From Loxodes magnus (Eukaryota > Ciliophora > Karyorelictea > Loxodida > Loxodidae), in NCBI GenBank assembly GCA_946699065.1, contig CAMPDV010000013.1, positions 310,001-374,000 of the forward strand: a stretch of 64,000 nt of DNA, read 5' to 3'. The translations under genes were made by a program, and so were the position numbers. Under the pieces are notes generated by a model. It searched no databases and was not told where the DNA came from. It saw only the letters and a program-made list of their open reading frames with translations. Below are positions 35,380 to 49,070 of the stretch, piece after piece; within the stretch, counting starts at the first letter, position 1, and every line of letters begins with the position of its first letter.

Positions 35380-37480
35380 GAAATTAAAGATTATCAACTC
35401 TCATATTTATTAGGATTGATCTTTTTACCACACAAGAAATACAAGAATTATAAAAGAAATTAAAAATGGAAAAGCAGCTGGTCCAGATAGAATAAAAAGT
35501 GAACTTCTGAAATATGGTGGATAATATTTTATGATAATTCTTCACTCTTTTCTGAATAATATGTTAAGATTTGGAAGAATCCCTTAGGAATTAAATACAT
35601 TGTCGGTAATTCCAATATTTAAAAAAGGAAATAAAGATGACTGGAAAAACTGAATACCTATTTCTCTTGTTAATATTATTATAAAACTATATGATAAAGC
35701 TTTAACAAAAAGACTATACAATCTGATTTATTAGAGAAATTTGATTCACCCTACATAAATGGGATTTATGCAAATTAGATAAAATCTTAATAAATTTGAA
35801 TAATATAACAAATAATTGATAACTATCGGAAAAGTGCTAAAAGTAAGATTAAATTGATAGTAACACTGATAGATGTTTAAAAAATGTTTGACTCAATAGA
35901 AAGAAAACTTTTATTAGATCAATTAAAGAGAGTTAAACTACCACTTGGACTAATAAAAGCCTTAGAGTTGTTTTACAAAAACCTAAATTCTTCATTTAAA
36001 ATAGATGGAAGGAACACCAGAACATTATAATACAACAATGAAGTTATGTAAGGAAGTGAGCATGGGCCAGTTTTAACATTGTTGTATTATGACGTAGTAA
36101 TTAGATATTTGGAAAGTAAAAGTACCTAATTGGAATTCAAATGCCAGGGTTGGAGTATTAGCTTAGCATGCAGACAATGAACGGATGATCTGATTCTTCT
36201 TTCCAAAACTTCAAAGTAGATGCAGGAGTTAATAAATGAAACAAGTAAGTATTTTTACATAAACTCACTTAAAGATCAATGTTATCAAATCTGAATGTAT
36301 CTAAATTTTAAAGAAACATTATAAATAATAAAATTTAAATTTATGATTAGATAATTAACCAATTATTTAAAAGGAACTAGTAACATATTTAGATGTAATG
36401 CTACATTAGAAGAAGAATTTTAATCCTCATTGTAGAGAAGTCGCGATAATGTATTTAGTTGCAATGAAAAAGCTGTTTTTTAACTTATGAGATATAAGAA
36501 TGTGATTTCTTGGCATTTTAAAACTTTATGCAAATTTTTTACATTACCTAAAGCAGAATATGGAGAGAACTAGTACCATGGTGTATTCAGAAAGGAATAA
36601 CTGGAGTTTTGAATAGAATTGAATCAAATATGAGAATGATTTAAAGAAAATCATTTTAAGCAGCAACTTCAACATTAATAAGTTATGTTTCATAGATTTA
36701 AACCGGTTATCTTTCAAATACATTATGGCAATAAAAATTTCTAAATTCTATTATAAAATGAAATAAGAAAGTATTGATTTTTCAACATCGACAATAGGCT
36801 CTCTTTTCATTACCAACTGAAAAAAAAGGATTTCAATGCTATGATCAAGTTTAGCAATTATCAGACCTCTATAGTATCTGCCTGTAGAATTCCAAGATTA
36901 GTACAAATTAAAAAATTTTTACTAAATATATAAGAGAACAAAATAAAATAATATTTCGATAATACAGCTACTCAAAAGTTTAAGAGAATGAAAAAAGCTA
37001 AAATATATACTAAGCAGTTTAGTAATCTTAACCAATTTCTAGTAATTACTTACACTAAGTTGAACAAATAATTTAGACAAGAAATTATCAGCATAAATAA
37101 ACTTAGAACCCAATCTTATAATTTTAGAAAAAATCTTTAAGCTTGTCATTATCTATTGATAATCCCTATTGTATGTGTGGAGAGTATGGTACATTTTAGC
37201 ACATTTTTAAATTTATATACTATTCTAATACAAGAGATTGACTATCGCAAAAGATTGAGAATTATGACTTAAGACGCTTTATAATATATGATTAAGGATT
37301 TATAAACTCCCTTCCGAATTCATATTTGGGATATTTAGATCTATAAATAAAAGTATTTCGCAAGAAACTTATATCAAGAAGATTAGAATTATTAGAAATG
37401 GAAAAAGTAAAAAAGGAAGAAATAAAAGAGAGACTATAACAAGAGTAATTTAAAATTGATGAGTTCAAGATTATAATTAA
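35380..37480 (+). pseudogene. LINE reverse transcriptase, broken copy
   Basis: Similar throughout to the RT of the LINE at 49070: NGKAAGPDRIKSELLKYGG, then FDSIERKLLLDQLKRVKLPL, then a motif C with Thr in place of the usual Ala (WTDDLILLS). The deletion near 35780, loss of the 5' part with the endonuclease and the inserted Gag element mean it cannot be autonomous. Confidence 0.7.
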
Positions 37481-37502
37481 AAAGCATTAAAAACATTTAC
37501 TA

Positions 37503-37544
37503 ATGTCTATAATTGAAGGAAGCAATTCATGCAGTTATAGATGT
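37503..37544 (+). other. LINE 3' hairpin, second-copy version
   Basis: A 42-nt stem-loop with ATGTCT and AGATGT at its base. Compared with the version at 55040-55081, changes in the stem are mostly kept paired by G-U wobbles. It marks the 3' end of the LINE. Confidence 0.5.
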
Positions 37545-37560
37545 CAAAAAATTATTTTAA

Positions 37561-38255
37561 TTTAAAATTTAAATAAACAGTTTCATGCAATAACTCTATT
37601 ATTAAAGTTAAATATTATACTAAATAGCTTTAATTTATACCATTTATTTTTATAAAAAGTATTAAAATTTAAATTCTAAAAACTAATTAAATTGCTAATG
37701 AAGCCATTTAAAGAAATCTTTATTTAACTATAATTAATAAAACATAGAGAATATAAAGGAAGAAATATTTAAAAGGAATTTAAGTTCTAAGTAAGCAAAA
37801 GGAAACTTTAGCTTTATTACTTTAATAATATAAAATTCTAAATGATAGCAAAATATAGTTAAAATATAGTTAAAATAATCCTTTATAATAGTAAGATATT
37901 AATATTAAAAATAATATATCAAAAATCTAAAATAATTCAATAATTATATGCTTAGCTAGAATTAATTATCTTTGTATCAATTTAAAACTAATAAAGAGGA
38001 TGCTTTTATTATTTTGATATGAGTTTTAAATAATTGGCTAACAATAAACATTTGATTACTAGATTATAAAAATATAAAAGTTCTCATTTAATAATTAATG
38101 TCTACAATAATTAAAACAATAATTTAGTGAATTAAAAAGTAAATATAGTTAAACATATCTTTAGAGATAACTGCATAAAATTAAATGAATAAAGAATTAT
38201 CAATAATTATAAATTTAATGAATGTTAATTTTTAGTTCTAAGTAATATAAGTAAT
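37561..38255. repeat. LINE 3' flank, copy 1
   Basis: AT-rich sequence shared with 41420-42125 and 55600-56290. Its second half also follows WD40 gene A (8972-9330). It may be the LINE 3' untranslated region plus unit sequence. No gene is seen. Confidence 0.6.
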
Positions 38256-38291
38256 TATAATAATATTCTTAACTAACTTTTATTATATATA

Positions 38292-39113
38292 TATATATAG
38301 TAAACTAAAAGTAATTAAAGTTTAGCGTTCCCTGGATTTTCAACCAGGTTTTTGCTACCATTTTTTTAGCGTGGATGGATACCACGCCATTTTTTTTTGT
38401 GGATGGAACCACTGAGAATCTTCTGTCTTTTATACGAATATCTTCTTCTTGTAAATTCCCGTTTCGGTGATTCAGAGTCTGCTAAGCATTCTTAACGTTC
38501 TTTGTTGTTCTTTCATCTAAATTTATCTTCACTGATCGCAATTTTGTAATAGGTGTCACTTTGATTTGCAATAATAGCAATTTTTGATTGGTCTTTTCTT
38601 GAATCTCTTCAGAAATACTTTTTTTTCAAGTTAATCGATTCTTTGGAGTAATTCTATATTAATCTTTTCGTCATTCTATTTTTCTTGGATGTTTGTTTAT
38701 GTAGAAACTTTTTCAATAATCATATTTTGTTCTTGCTTAAAATTCGATTGAGATTATTCATATAGTTACTATTCCGTGACTAAATTATTTTAAATTAATT
38801 GTCGTCTTATTATTAGTAGCTCGTTGTTTTAATCTTCGATAGTATTCATTAGTTCTCTTATTTTTTCCCCTTGATTGTAAATTGTTTCCTAATAATTTTG
38901 TATTATTGTTTTCATTTAGTCAATTATATTTAGATTTCTGATTATTTTTGTACTTTTACTGGATTCGTCTCTATTGTTCCAATTATAACTTTTCCTTCAG
39001 ATGAGGAACTTGATTTATCTTCTTCTTGTTATTGTTTCTGCATTAGTTTCGCAGCTTTCCTTTTTGCGTTCTTAATTTGGTTTTTGGAAAGGCGAATAGA
39101 TTATTCCATTTTT
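38292..39113 (-). mobile_element. Gag-only retroelement, copy 5, joined head-to-head to a LINE
   Basis: Nearly identical to copy 1 including its left flank, so both descend from one insertion. The right target-site duplication is missing; just beyond the ATG, at about 39113, the sequence changes to LINE sequence in the opposite orientation. Confidence 0.65.
38340..39109 (-). pseudogene. Gag-like zinc-knuckle protein, copy 5, one-base deletion
   Basis: Same sequence as copy 1 apart from a one-base deletion near 38925, which leaves 770 rather than 771 bases between ATG and the presumed stop and shifts the frame upstream of the zinc knuckle. Either this copy is broken or copy 1 carries an insertion; the continuous frame of copy 1 favours the former. 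Confidence 0.65.
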
Positions 39114-41420
39114 TTTATATGAACTTTAATTAAGAAATCAAAAATAAATCCATTGATTCATGGAAGAATTTATTTTTAGCAAACATCCTAATCTAACACA
39201 ATAATAAATAATTCTTAGTAATTAAAAAATAGATAAAATATAAGATAGTATTTAGGAAATTAAAGATTATCAACTCTCATATTTATAAGGAATTTATCTT
39301 TTTACCATACAAGAAATACAAGAAATTATAAAAGAAATTACGAATGGAAAGGCAGCTGGTCCAGACAGAATAAAAGGTGAATTTCTGAAATATGGTGGAT
39401 AATATTTGATAATAATTCTTCACTCTTTTCTGAATAATATGTTAAGATTTGGAAAAATCCCTTAGGAATTAAATACATTGGCGGTAATTCCAATTTTAAA
39501 AAAAGGAAATAAAGATGACTGGAACAACTGACTACCTATTTCTCTTATTAATATTATTATAAAATTATATGATAAAGCTTTAACAAAAAGACTATACAAT
39601 CTGATTTATTAGAGAAATTTTATTCACCCTACATAAATGGGATTTATACAAATTAGATAAACAACTTAATAAATTTGAATAATATAACAAATAATTGATA
39701 ACTATCGGAAACGTGCTAAAAGTAAGACTAAATTGATTGCAACACTGATAGATGTTTAAAAAATGTTTGACTCAATAGAAAGAAGACTTTTATTAGATTA
39801 ATTAAAGAGAGCAAAACTACCACTTGGACTAATAAAAGCCTTAGAGTTGTTTTACAAAAGCCTAAATTTTTCATTTAAAATAGATGGAAAGAACGCCAAA
39901 ACATTATAATACAACAATGGAGTTATGTAAGGAAGTGAGCATGGACTAATTTTAGCATTGTTGTATTATGACATAGTAATTAGATATTTGGAAAGTAAAA
40001 ATACCTGATTAGGATTCAAATGCCAGGGTTGGAGTATTAGCTTAGCATGCAAACGATTAGCAGATGATCTGATTCTTCTTTCCAAAACTTCAAAGTAGAT
40101 GCAGGAGTTAATAAATGAAACAAGTAAGCATTTTACATAAACTCACTTAAAGATCGATGTTATCAAATCTGAATGCATCTAAATTTTAAAGAAACATTAT
40201 AAATAATAAAATTTAAATTTATGATTGGATAATTAACCAATTATTTAAAAGGATAAAGTAACATATTTAGATGTAATGCTACATTAGAAGAAGAATTTTA
40301 ATTCTCATTGTATAGAAGTCGCGTTCAAGTATTTAGTTGCAATGAAAAAGCTGTTTTTTTAACTTATGAGATATAAGAATGTAATTTTTTGGCATTTTAA
40401 AACTTTATGCAAACTTTTTACATTACCTAAAGCAGAATATGGAGAGAACTAGTACGATGGTTTATTCAGAGAGGAATAACTTGAGTTTTGAATAGAATTG
40501 AATCAAATATGAGAATGATTTAAAGAAAAGCATTTTAAGCAGCAACTCCAACATCAACAAGTTATATTTCATAGATTTAAACCGGTTATCTTTCAAAAAC
40601 ATTATGGCAATAAAGTTTTTTAAATTCTATTATAAAATGAAATAAGAAGGTATTGATTTTTCAACATCGGCAACAGACTCTCTTTTCATTACCAACTGAA
40701 AAATTTGATTTCAATGCTATGATCAAGTTTACCAATTATCAGACCTCTATAGCATCGACCTGTAGAATTCCAAGATTAGTACAAATTAAAAAATGTTTAC
40801 TAAATATATAAGAGAAAAAATACAATAATATTTCTATAATACAGCTACTCAAAAGTTTAAGAGAATGAAAAAAGCTAAAATATATACTAAGCAGTTTAGT
40901 AATCTTAACAAATTTCTAGTAATTACTTACACTAAGTTGAACAAATAATTTAGACAAGAAATTATCAGTATATATAAACTTAGAACCCAATCTTATAATT
41001 TTCGAAAAAATCTTTAAGATCTTCATTATGCTATTGATAATCCCTACTGTTGTGTGGAGAGTAGGTCATTTTAGCACATTTTTAAATGTAGATACTATTC
41101 TAATATAAGAGATTGACTATCGTAAAAGATTGAGAATTATGACTTAAGACGCTTTATAATATATGATTAAGGATTTATAAACTCCCTTCCGAATTATTAT
41201 TTGGGATATTTAGATTTATAAATAAAATATTTCACAAGAAACTTATATCAAGAAGATTAGAATTATTAGAAATGGAAAAAGTAAAAAAGGGAAGACTTAA
41301 AAGAGAGACTATAACAAGAGTAATTAAAAATTGATGAGATCAAGATTATAATTAAAAAGCATTAAAAACATTTACTAATGTCTAATTGAAGGAAGCAATT
41401 CTTGCAGTTATAGATGTCAA
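39114..41420 (+). mobile_element. 5'-truncated LINE
   Basis: Begins abruptly in the region between endonuclease and RT (NFNQEIKNKSIDSW, compare 52772) and runs through the reverse transcriptase to a 3' hairpin at 41378-41417. RT motifs include GPDRIKGEFLKYGG near 39360, FDSIERRLLLDQLKRAKLPL near 39767 and LADDLILLS near 40060. The region preceding it is the oppositely oriented Gag copy 5. Confidence 0.75.
39290..41330 (+). pseudogene. LINE reverse transcriptase, 5'-truncated copy
   Basis: Encodes the RT core and the C-terminal region but no endonuclease or ORF1 part. It is collinear with the RT of the LINE at 49070 and keeps the ADD triad. The zinc region near 41040 is damaged (a few bases are missing between TGTGTGG and the His part), so it is likely dead. 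Confidence 0.65.
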
Positions 41421-42124
41421 AAAATATTTTAATTTAAATTTTAAATTTAAATAAACAGCTTCATGCAATAACTCTTTTATTAAAGTGAAATATTATTCTA
41501 AATAGCTTAAATTTATACCATTTATTTTTATAAAAAGTATTAAAATTTAAATTCTAAAAACTAATTAAATTGCTAATGAAGCCATTTAAAGAAATCTTTA
41601 TTTAACTATAATTAATAAAACATAGAGAATATAAAGGAAGAAATATTTAAAAGGAATTTAAGTTCTAAGTAAGCAAAAGGAAACTTTAGCTTTATTACTT
41701 TAATAATATAAAATTCTAAATGATAGCAAAATATAGTTTAAAATAATCCTTTATAATAGTAAGATATTAATATTAAAATAATATATCAAAAATCTAAAAT
41801 AATTCAATAATTATATGCTTAGCTAGAATTAATTATCTTTGTATCAATTAAAAACTAATAAAGAGGATGCTTTTCATAATTTTGATATGAGTTTAAAATA
41901 ATTGGTTAACAATAAGCATTTGATTACTAGATTATAAAAATATAAAAATTCTCATTTAATAATTAATGTCTACAATAATTAAAACAATATTTAGTAAATT
42001 AAAAAGTAAATATAGTTAAACATATCTTTAGAGATAACTGTATAAAATTAAATTAATAAAGAATTATCAATAATTATAAATTTAATGAATGTTAATTTTT
42101 AGTTCTAAGTAATATAAGTAATTA
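41421..42124. repeat. LINE 3' flank, copy 2
   Basis: Same as 37561-38255; runs into the large unit at about 42125. No gene is seen. Confidence 0.6.
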
Positions 42125-45100
42125 TAATAATAATCTTAACTAACTTTTATTATATTTTAAAATTTAGTATAAATTATTAATTTATATAAATTTAATTAAA
42201 CTTATTATAATTATGTAAAATTAATTATTTTATAATTGTCAGTTATAGAAATTTAAATATAAGCCATTATTATTAATTTGCTAATAAAAGAAAATTATAT
42301 TTACATAAAATATTTAACTATAATTAAATTACTTTATTTCTTTAAAAACATATTTTAACTAAAACTATCCTTTAATATTATAAATGTTAAAAAATTTTAT
42401 TTATCCTATCATTTTTATTATTTATATATATATCAACAATTATATTAGAAAATTTTCATATTTTAGCTTAAAAATAATTAAAATAAATGATAATAATTAA
42501 AATAATTTATTTTAATTTAAAAAAATTAATAATTTAAAAATCTTATTTACTATTTAAAAATTTAAATAATAAGTCATAACAATAAACTATAAGAATTTAA
42601 ATATTTTAAATATTGAGACATAATTGTATAATTATTGACATTTAGCTATGCAAATTACGCTAAATTTAAAAGTTACTATATTTCATTCATGGTTCTCTTT
42701 AACTCTCATCTTGATAAAGAATTTTTCAGCTCATTAAATCTGTTTATGGGTTTTTAATATAACCTATTTTCTCTTTATTCTAGTTCTTAAAATCTGTAAT
42801 GGTCTTCTAAATATTATTGATGAAATATTTTTATGTACTTATCTAATTTAATTATCTTATCTTTTGTAAACTATTTATTAATATAGTTTTAGTCATATAA
42901 AACAAGTTTTTATACTATTTTCCATTAATTATTTTAAGTTTATTAAAATTTTTTAAATATCTGTAAAAAGATTACGCTTGAAAATGTACTCAAATGTACC
43001 AAATTCCTATCTACATAAGCAAAGTTTATTAAATTGAATTTGATATATCAATGATTCAGTTCATATTTAAAATTATAAGTATAAGTAATTAGTTTTTAGA
43101 TGGAAATAGTTTCTTAAAGGATGTCTCTTGTATTTAGCATATATTATTAAAGAGTAAACATTTTATATTTTTTTTATTAATTTAGCAAATAATTTTACTG
43201 TTTACATGACTGCATTCTTTAAAGGCATTCTTAGAATAAATATTTTAATTTAAATATTGTTATGCTTATTAAACTTTTTGAAATCATCAATTATAATATC
43301 TATTTGCACATATTCATAAGTAAGCAAGGTTTTGATTATCTTGACAACTCTTAATTTTTAATAAATATTTATCTTACTTCAGATTAATTTCTTTGCTCTG
43401 ATTTTGAGAATAAAGATTAAATGTTGTAATTTTTATCTTTTTACTAATAGAATTATTTTTGTTAAATTGGAGCTAGCATTGCTGATATTATAATGAAAGG
43501 TAAAATTAAACTAATATTCTAACACTAGTGCAATATTTTATAATATAAATATTTCTCTTACACATGTTTTTCTTTTTGTTAAAATACTATTTTAGGAAAT
43601 AATAGTATGTTACATTATAGTAAAGCAAATAATTAAAGTAACGGGTTATTAAGGAGGAACTTTGAAGCAAACATTTTAAATTTCTAAATTTTAATTTTAG
43701 AAGTACCCTTAAACTATTGGTTCTTTTTCTTATTTAAGAAATAGAAATAATTTTAGTAGAGGTTTGATATTAATAGGAATAAAGTAAATGGTATTTAGTT
43801 TTTTTTAGTTGTTAATAATCTAATAACTAGGTATGGGTTTGGATTTAGTAGAAGTAAAATAGGTTATAGTTTTTGTTATAATAGTAGAATGTAATATTTG
43901 TATGTTAAATAATAAATAGATATTATATAAGTTATTAAAGAATTAAGGAATAAGAAGTAATTTGAAATTAGTTATTTAGGTTTGTTAGTAAAAATATGTA
44001 AATAGTATATTTGATAGTAGTAATAGTAGTTTTGATAGTTACTGTTGATATAGTTAAATGTTATTTAAATAATGTTAAATGACTATGAATTGATAAATAA
44101 ATAATTAGTATATTTAATTTAAAAATAATAAAATTAATTAATTAAATTATTATTTTATCAAAAAAGATTAATTTAAATTAGTCATCAAAAATATAAAAGC
44201 ATTATAAGGGATTATACTACTAATATTTTAAAACTATAAACATTATTATTCAAAATCAATATAATCATTAAATCATTAGTCTATTATTCATTAACTACTT
44301 TAAGTCAAAATACTAACTAATCATTTTATCCTTTTTATCATTTATTAAATAATCCTAATTTACTTTAAATATTCAAAAATTATCACTAAATCATATTCAA
44401 TTTATTAAAAAGCCTAATTTAAAACTTTCATAGAAAAGGAATCCCTTTTAGAATATTTAACTATATATTAATCAAAGTATTTTAAATCTATTTTATTTAT
44501 TAAACTTAAACAACTAATTTTATATTATATTTTTATTACATTTTAGCTAGTTTATACTAAATCAAATAATTAAACTTTGTGGTATAAGAATTAATTATTA
44601 ATAATAATAAAACTTTAGAAATTATTTTTTACTTAATAGATTCATTAATATACTATAAATATTATCTCTTTTAATTTCAACTTTTTTCTTAGAATTTATT
44701 AAGTTTTAGATATCTTTATCGCTCTATTTATTAAATTAAGATAACCTATTAATTTTAGAATTTAAAGTCACTAGACTTATACATTTGAATCTTTTTAGTG
44801 CAAAATTATTTCATATGAGTATCTATAAGGATGTGATTTTTAAAAACAGCAAAATTAGTCCTTTTAGTAGTTGCTATAAACTTGAAATCATAAGTTTTGC
44901 AATTTAAGGCATATACTATTTAAAATGCTCTAATATTTTTTAAAATATTTTCAAATTAAATAACATTTATTTAACTAAGATTCTGGTCTAAAAATAAATT
45001 TGTAAAAAAAGTTTTAAATAATCTCAGAATATTTCCTGCCAGTTTATATACAGTCATGATATTTTTAACTTCTTAAAAAGTAAAAAAGTTTAATTTTTAA

Positions 45101-47810
45101 TATAGTTAAAAATAAACATATCTTTATGGCCCGTTTTCTTTTGATATAGAATGTAACTATTACTATGTGTGAATTATTAGTAAATTAATTTGTAAAAACT
45201 GGTTCAAATAGATACAATTTAGTTTTGAAAAATATGGGAATATACTTGAGTAATGAAAATCAGTCGTAAAAGAATCTAAAAGAATATGATAAATATTATA
45301 AATGACACAATTTAATAATAAAATTATAACGAAGAAAAATGTATTGAAACAATCAAATAATAAATATAAAATTTCACTATTAAAAATATTTAGAATCTAA
45401 TAATAAAAATTATAAATAAATATGCATAAACAATAAAAATAATAAGAAATTAAAATGCTATAAATGTAGTGTTAAAAAATTATATAAATTTAACTATTTG
45501 ATTTATAATTATTATTAAAATAATAATATTTATTTCTATATATAACTTAAAATTATTTAAAACTATGCTTAAAATGTTTAAAAATAAAGAAAAATATTTT
45601 TAAGCTATTTAAATATATTAAATAAGTTTAATTATATTTTTTAAATAGGATACATAAATTTTATACTTTCTTTTATTTCTAATTATATCTTAAAATAATA
45701 TTATATTTTTATTACATTTTTAATCATTTTACAAATTAAATATTTTAAATTTGATATCTAAATTTTTTTTAATTTATAAAGATTTTGCTAAACTAAAGTT
45801 ATATGAAAAATTAATTAAAGCTGCTTTATAAATATAGAAATATATTATTTTAATATATAATAAGAAATTAAATATTTTTATAATAGATAAAAAGAATCCA
45901 TTCATGATGTAAAATTGATTATTATATTCTTTATTTACTTTATAATTTCTTTGCTTAAATTTATTATCTATAAAATACATTTTTTTACAATGCAAAGGCT
46001 TTAAAATGCTAGTCTCATTTTTTTTAATTTTTATATATATTTGAAAGTATGATAACCGCTTGCTATAATATAATTAGAAAGAAATTATCTTCGATAAAAG
46101 TATAAATATTACTTATCAACTTGATAGAGTTTTTAATTGATTGCAAAATAGATTTTTATGATTGGTTTCGTCGAAAATGTTTAAAAAATGATTTTTAATA
46201 GAAAGGGATATTTTAAACTAAAAATAAGAAGGGATATATACTCTATTGATATAATTTATTTTATAAATAAATAATTTTTTCTTATGTAATTTTAATTATC
46301 TATTTTAAGTAAAAAAATAGCATTTTCCAATCTCTTAAACCTAGAATTTGAAAGCTTTTATTTTAATTATAAATTAGATACAATTGCATTAACTATTAAA
46401 TACTAATCATTATTAATTATTTTTCTATGAAATTAAATTTATAAAAATAATAAATATAAGATACGTAAATAAATTATAGATAGTGTTGTTATAATAATAT
46501 TATTTTCACTAATAATTTGTAATTATAAATGAGTAAGTTTTATAAAATTTAATTACCGTAAATTTTTATTTTAATTAAAATATTTAAATAATATTAAATT
46601 TTAAATAAGCAAGAATGATATTCAAATTTACTATCATTTATATTTTATTTTTTTAATAGAAATTTATCAAAAAGTTTAATCTTATTTTATTTGTATATCT
46701 ATTGTTCTTAGACAATCAGTAACTCTCCTTTTAAAAAAATGCTCCTAGTTTCTTATTTTTTTATTTATAGGCTTATTTTAATCAATAAAATTAAAAAAAA
46801 ATGTTTTTGCTTCAAAATTTTAATTAATTTTGCTACTTTATTTAATATTTAAAGTTAGAATGCTAATATTTAAATAAAATAAAATTATTTGTAAAAAAAT
46901 GAATCTGGATTTCATATTAAGCTTAGAAAATAATGTAAACATAATTTTTACTTATTTACTCAAATAATGAAAAGTTTCCACTTAAGTAGAAGTTTAAAAT
47001 TTAAAACTAATAAAAAAATTAGTAATTTTAACATAATATACATAAATAAAGGATGAAAAATAGCCTATCTTCAAATAGGCTGATTATAAAAAAACTGAAA
47101 GTTAGAGAATTTTTTAGCATTTTTAACATTTTTAATTTTTTATATTTTGAAATTGAAAGTTTCTAAGAATAATGATTTTTATGTTGAATTTCTTTATTTA
47201 AAAAGTCAATCAATGTTAAATTTTTTAAATTTAAATTTATAATCTTTATCTTAGACACAATTATTGTTAAATATAAAATTAAAAAATATTATTTTTTTAA
47301 ATTTTTTAAATTAATTAATTTATACTTTATTTTTTTCTTTAATAATAATTTTAAATAATTTAATAGAAGTTGATAGTGTCAATTAAATAATTAGTAAATT
47401 ATATATTCATTTTTTATAGAAAAATTTAATTTCTTAAGTTTTACTTATAATTTTTCATTTAACTTTTAAAAATATTTAACTACATTTCTAGGGTTAAAAT
47501 CTAGATTACATAATTTATTATATGTTTTATCTAAACATTAATAAAATATTTAAAATATTTATTTATAATATCATTTATAATTATAAATTTTCTTAATATT
47601 TTTAAAATTATATTTAATTAATTTTTTTGCATTTACTTTGGTTTTTTATAAAATATTAAGAGATTTTATATAAATTATTTTAAATTTTTATTAAACAAAA
47701 AGAAAAATATTAATATTCCTTATATTTATTTAAATTTAAAATATTATTCTTCATTAATAAGAAATGCAATCATAGTTTTATTAAATATTTTATCTATTAG
47801 ATTAGTTTTA
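42125..47810. repeat. Large AT-rich unit, copy 3
   Basis: Collinear with 884-6530, with the same landmarks: the strand-asymmetric block near 43865-44470 and the hairpin at 47062-47081. This copy is intact at its left end, uninterrupted by a Gag element. No gene is seen. Confidence 0.75.
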
Positions 47811-49049
47811 AATAACTTATATAAGCTAATATAATACTTATATTATCTCATACTTATTACAAAGAAACATATTATGTTAAGTTTACTCTTTCTATTAATT
47901 CAGAAAATAATAATAGAATATACAAAAAATATTTTTTCTTTCTTAAAAAAGCTTATAATTTTATTTATATCAAACAAATAATTTTAATAAATAGAGTATT
48001 AATAGTGATAACAATATAATATAGATTTGTATAGAATAAACGAATTAAGTTTTTATCTTTAAATAATCTAGAATAATTTAGGTATTATTAATTTAAAATG
48101 ATAATTATAAAAATAACATAAATAATAAATATAATATTAGTTTGCTATAAAAAGAGAAAGTTATCTTAATGTATTAATTATAACTAATCTAATATCTTTA
48201 TTAATTAAAGAGAAATTTAAATTAATAACTAATAAAGCTAAAAGGATAAAATATTAAGTATTTTAATAGACATAATTAAACATATTAAAGCTTATTTTAA
48301 TAATAAAATTAAATATTATTATTTAATAATTGTAAGATAAAATTAGTGATACACCATTTATAGTTAGTTTTAAATATTTACTTTCTACTACTTATATTTA
48401 TTACATTTATATATTTTGCTTAGAATCAGCATTAAAAGTAATAAATTATATTAGTTTATTATTATAAGAGAGACCTTTATAATAAAAATTTTTAATGAAA
48501 TAATAGTAAGAAAATTGGACAATTAAAAGACACTATCTTATAAATTCTAAAAATACTTTATTTTAAATAAATATGTTTTTTAATATTTATTCAAACTAGA
48601 TAATAAGAAACATATTTTATTCATTTTTTAATTATTAAATAGCTTAAAGAAATCATTTTTTTTGATTAAAAGTAAGTGCAAAAATAATAATTAATAGCAA
48701 TAGTTTTTAAAAGAATTGTAATATTTTATTTATCATTTAAAAGATTTACAACGAAATAAGGTTTTCTTATTAAGAGTCTTTGATTTAAAGCACAAATAAG
48801 TAGTAAATAATAAATGTATATTAAATTTATTATAATAAGGATATAATTCTTAGTTATAAACTTTTGATATAATAATTTATCTTTTTATTTAAAAGTAAAA
48901 AGAAATAAAATAATTAAAATTGTAAAAGTTTGTACTATTAGTTTAATATCTTGTCTTTTTTTAAGACAAAAATAGAATTTTAAAATAAATGTTTAAGAAG
49001 ATATTTATAAGTATGCTAAATAAATAATTAATTTGTTTAATTGTATTGA
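47811..49049 (+). promoter_or_regulatory. WD40-type 5' flank in front of the nearly complete LINE
   Basis: Matches the flank of WD40 gene A (6530-7625) to a point 67 bp before the WD40 start, then stops at a run of 21 A. The WD40 gene itself is absent; LINE coding sequence follows immediately. Confidence 0.6.
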
Positions 49050-49070
49050 AAAAAAAAAAAAAAAAAAAAA
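49050..49070 (+). repeat. A21 tract joining WD40 flank and LINE ATG
   Basis: A run of 21 A whose last A is the first base of the LINE ATG. The minus-strand LINE has seven A before its ATG and Gag copy 1 has nine, so A-runs directly before the start are a habit of these elements. Confidence 0.8.

Larger units (their letters stand above)
33890..37560 (+). mobile_element. 5'-truncated LINE, split by a Gag-only insertion
   Basis: The fragment starts within the region after the endonuclease (KYKINRLQEAINRQKYLEFF, compare KYKINRLQDAIDRQKYQESF near 52300). It runs to 34500, is split by the Gag-only element at 34504-35350, and resumes at 35351 through the reverse transcriptase to the 3' hairpin at 37503-37544. 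RT motifs seen are GPD near 35482, FDSI near 35890 and a variant TDDLILLS near 36183. A one-base loss near 35780 relative to the other copies breaks the frame. Confidence 0.75.
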
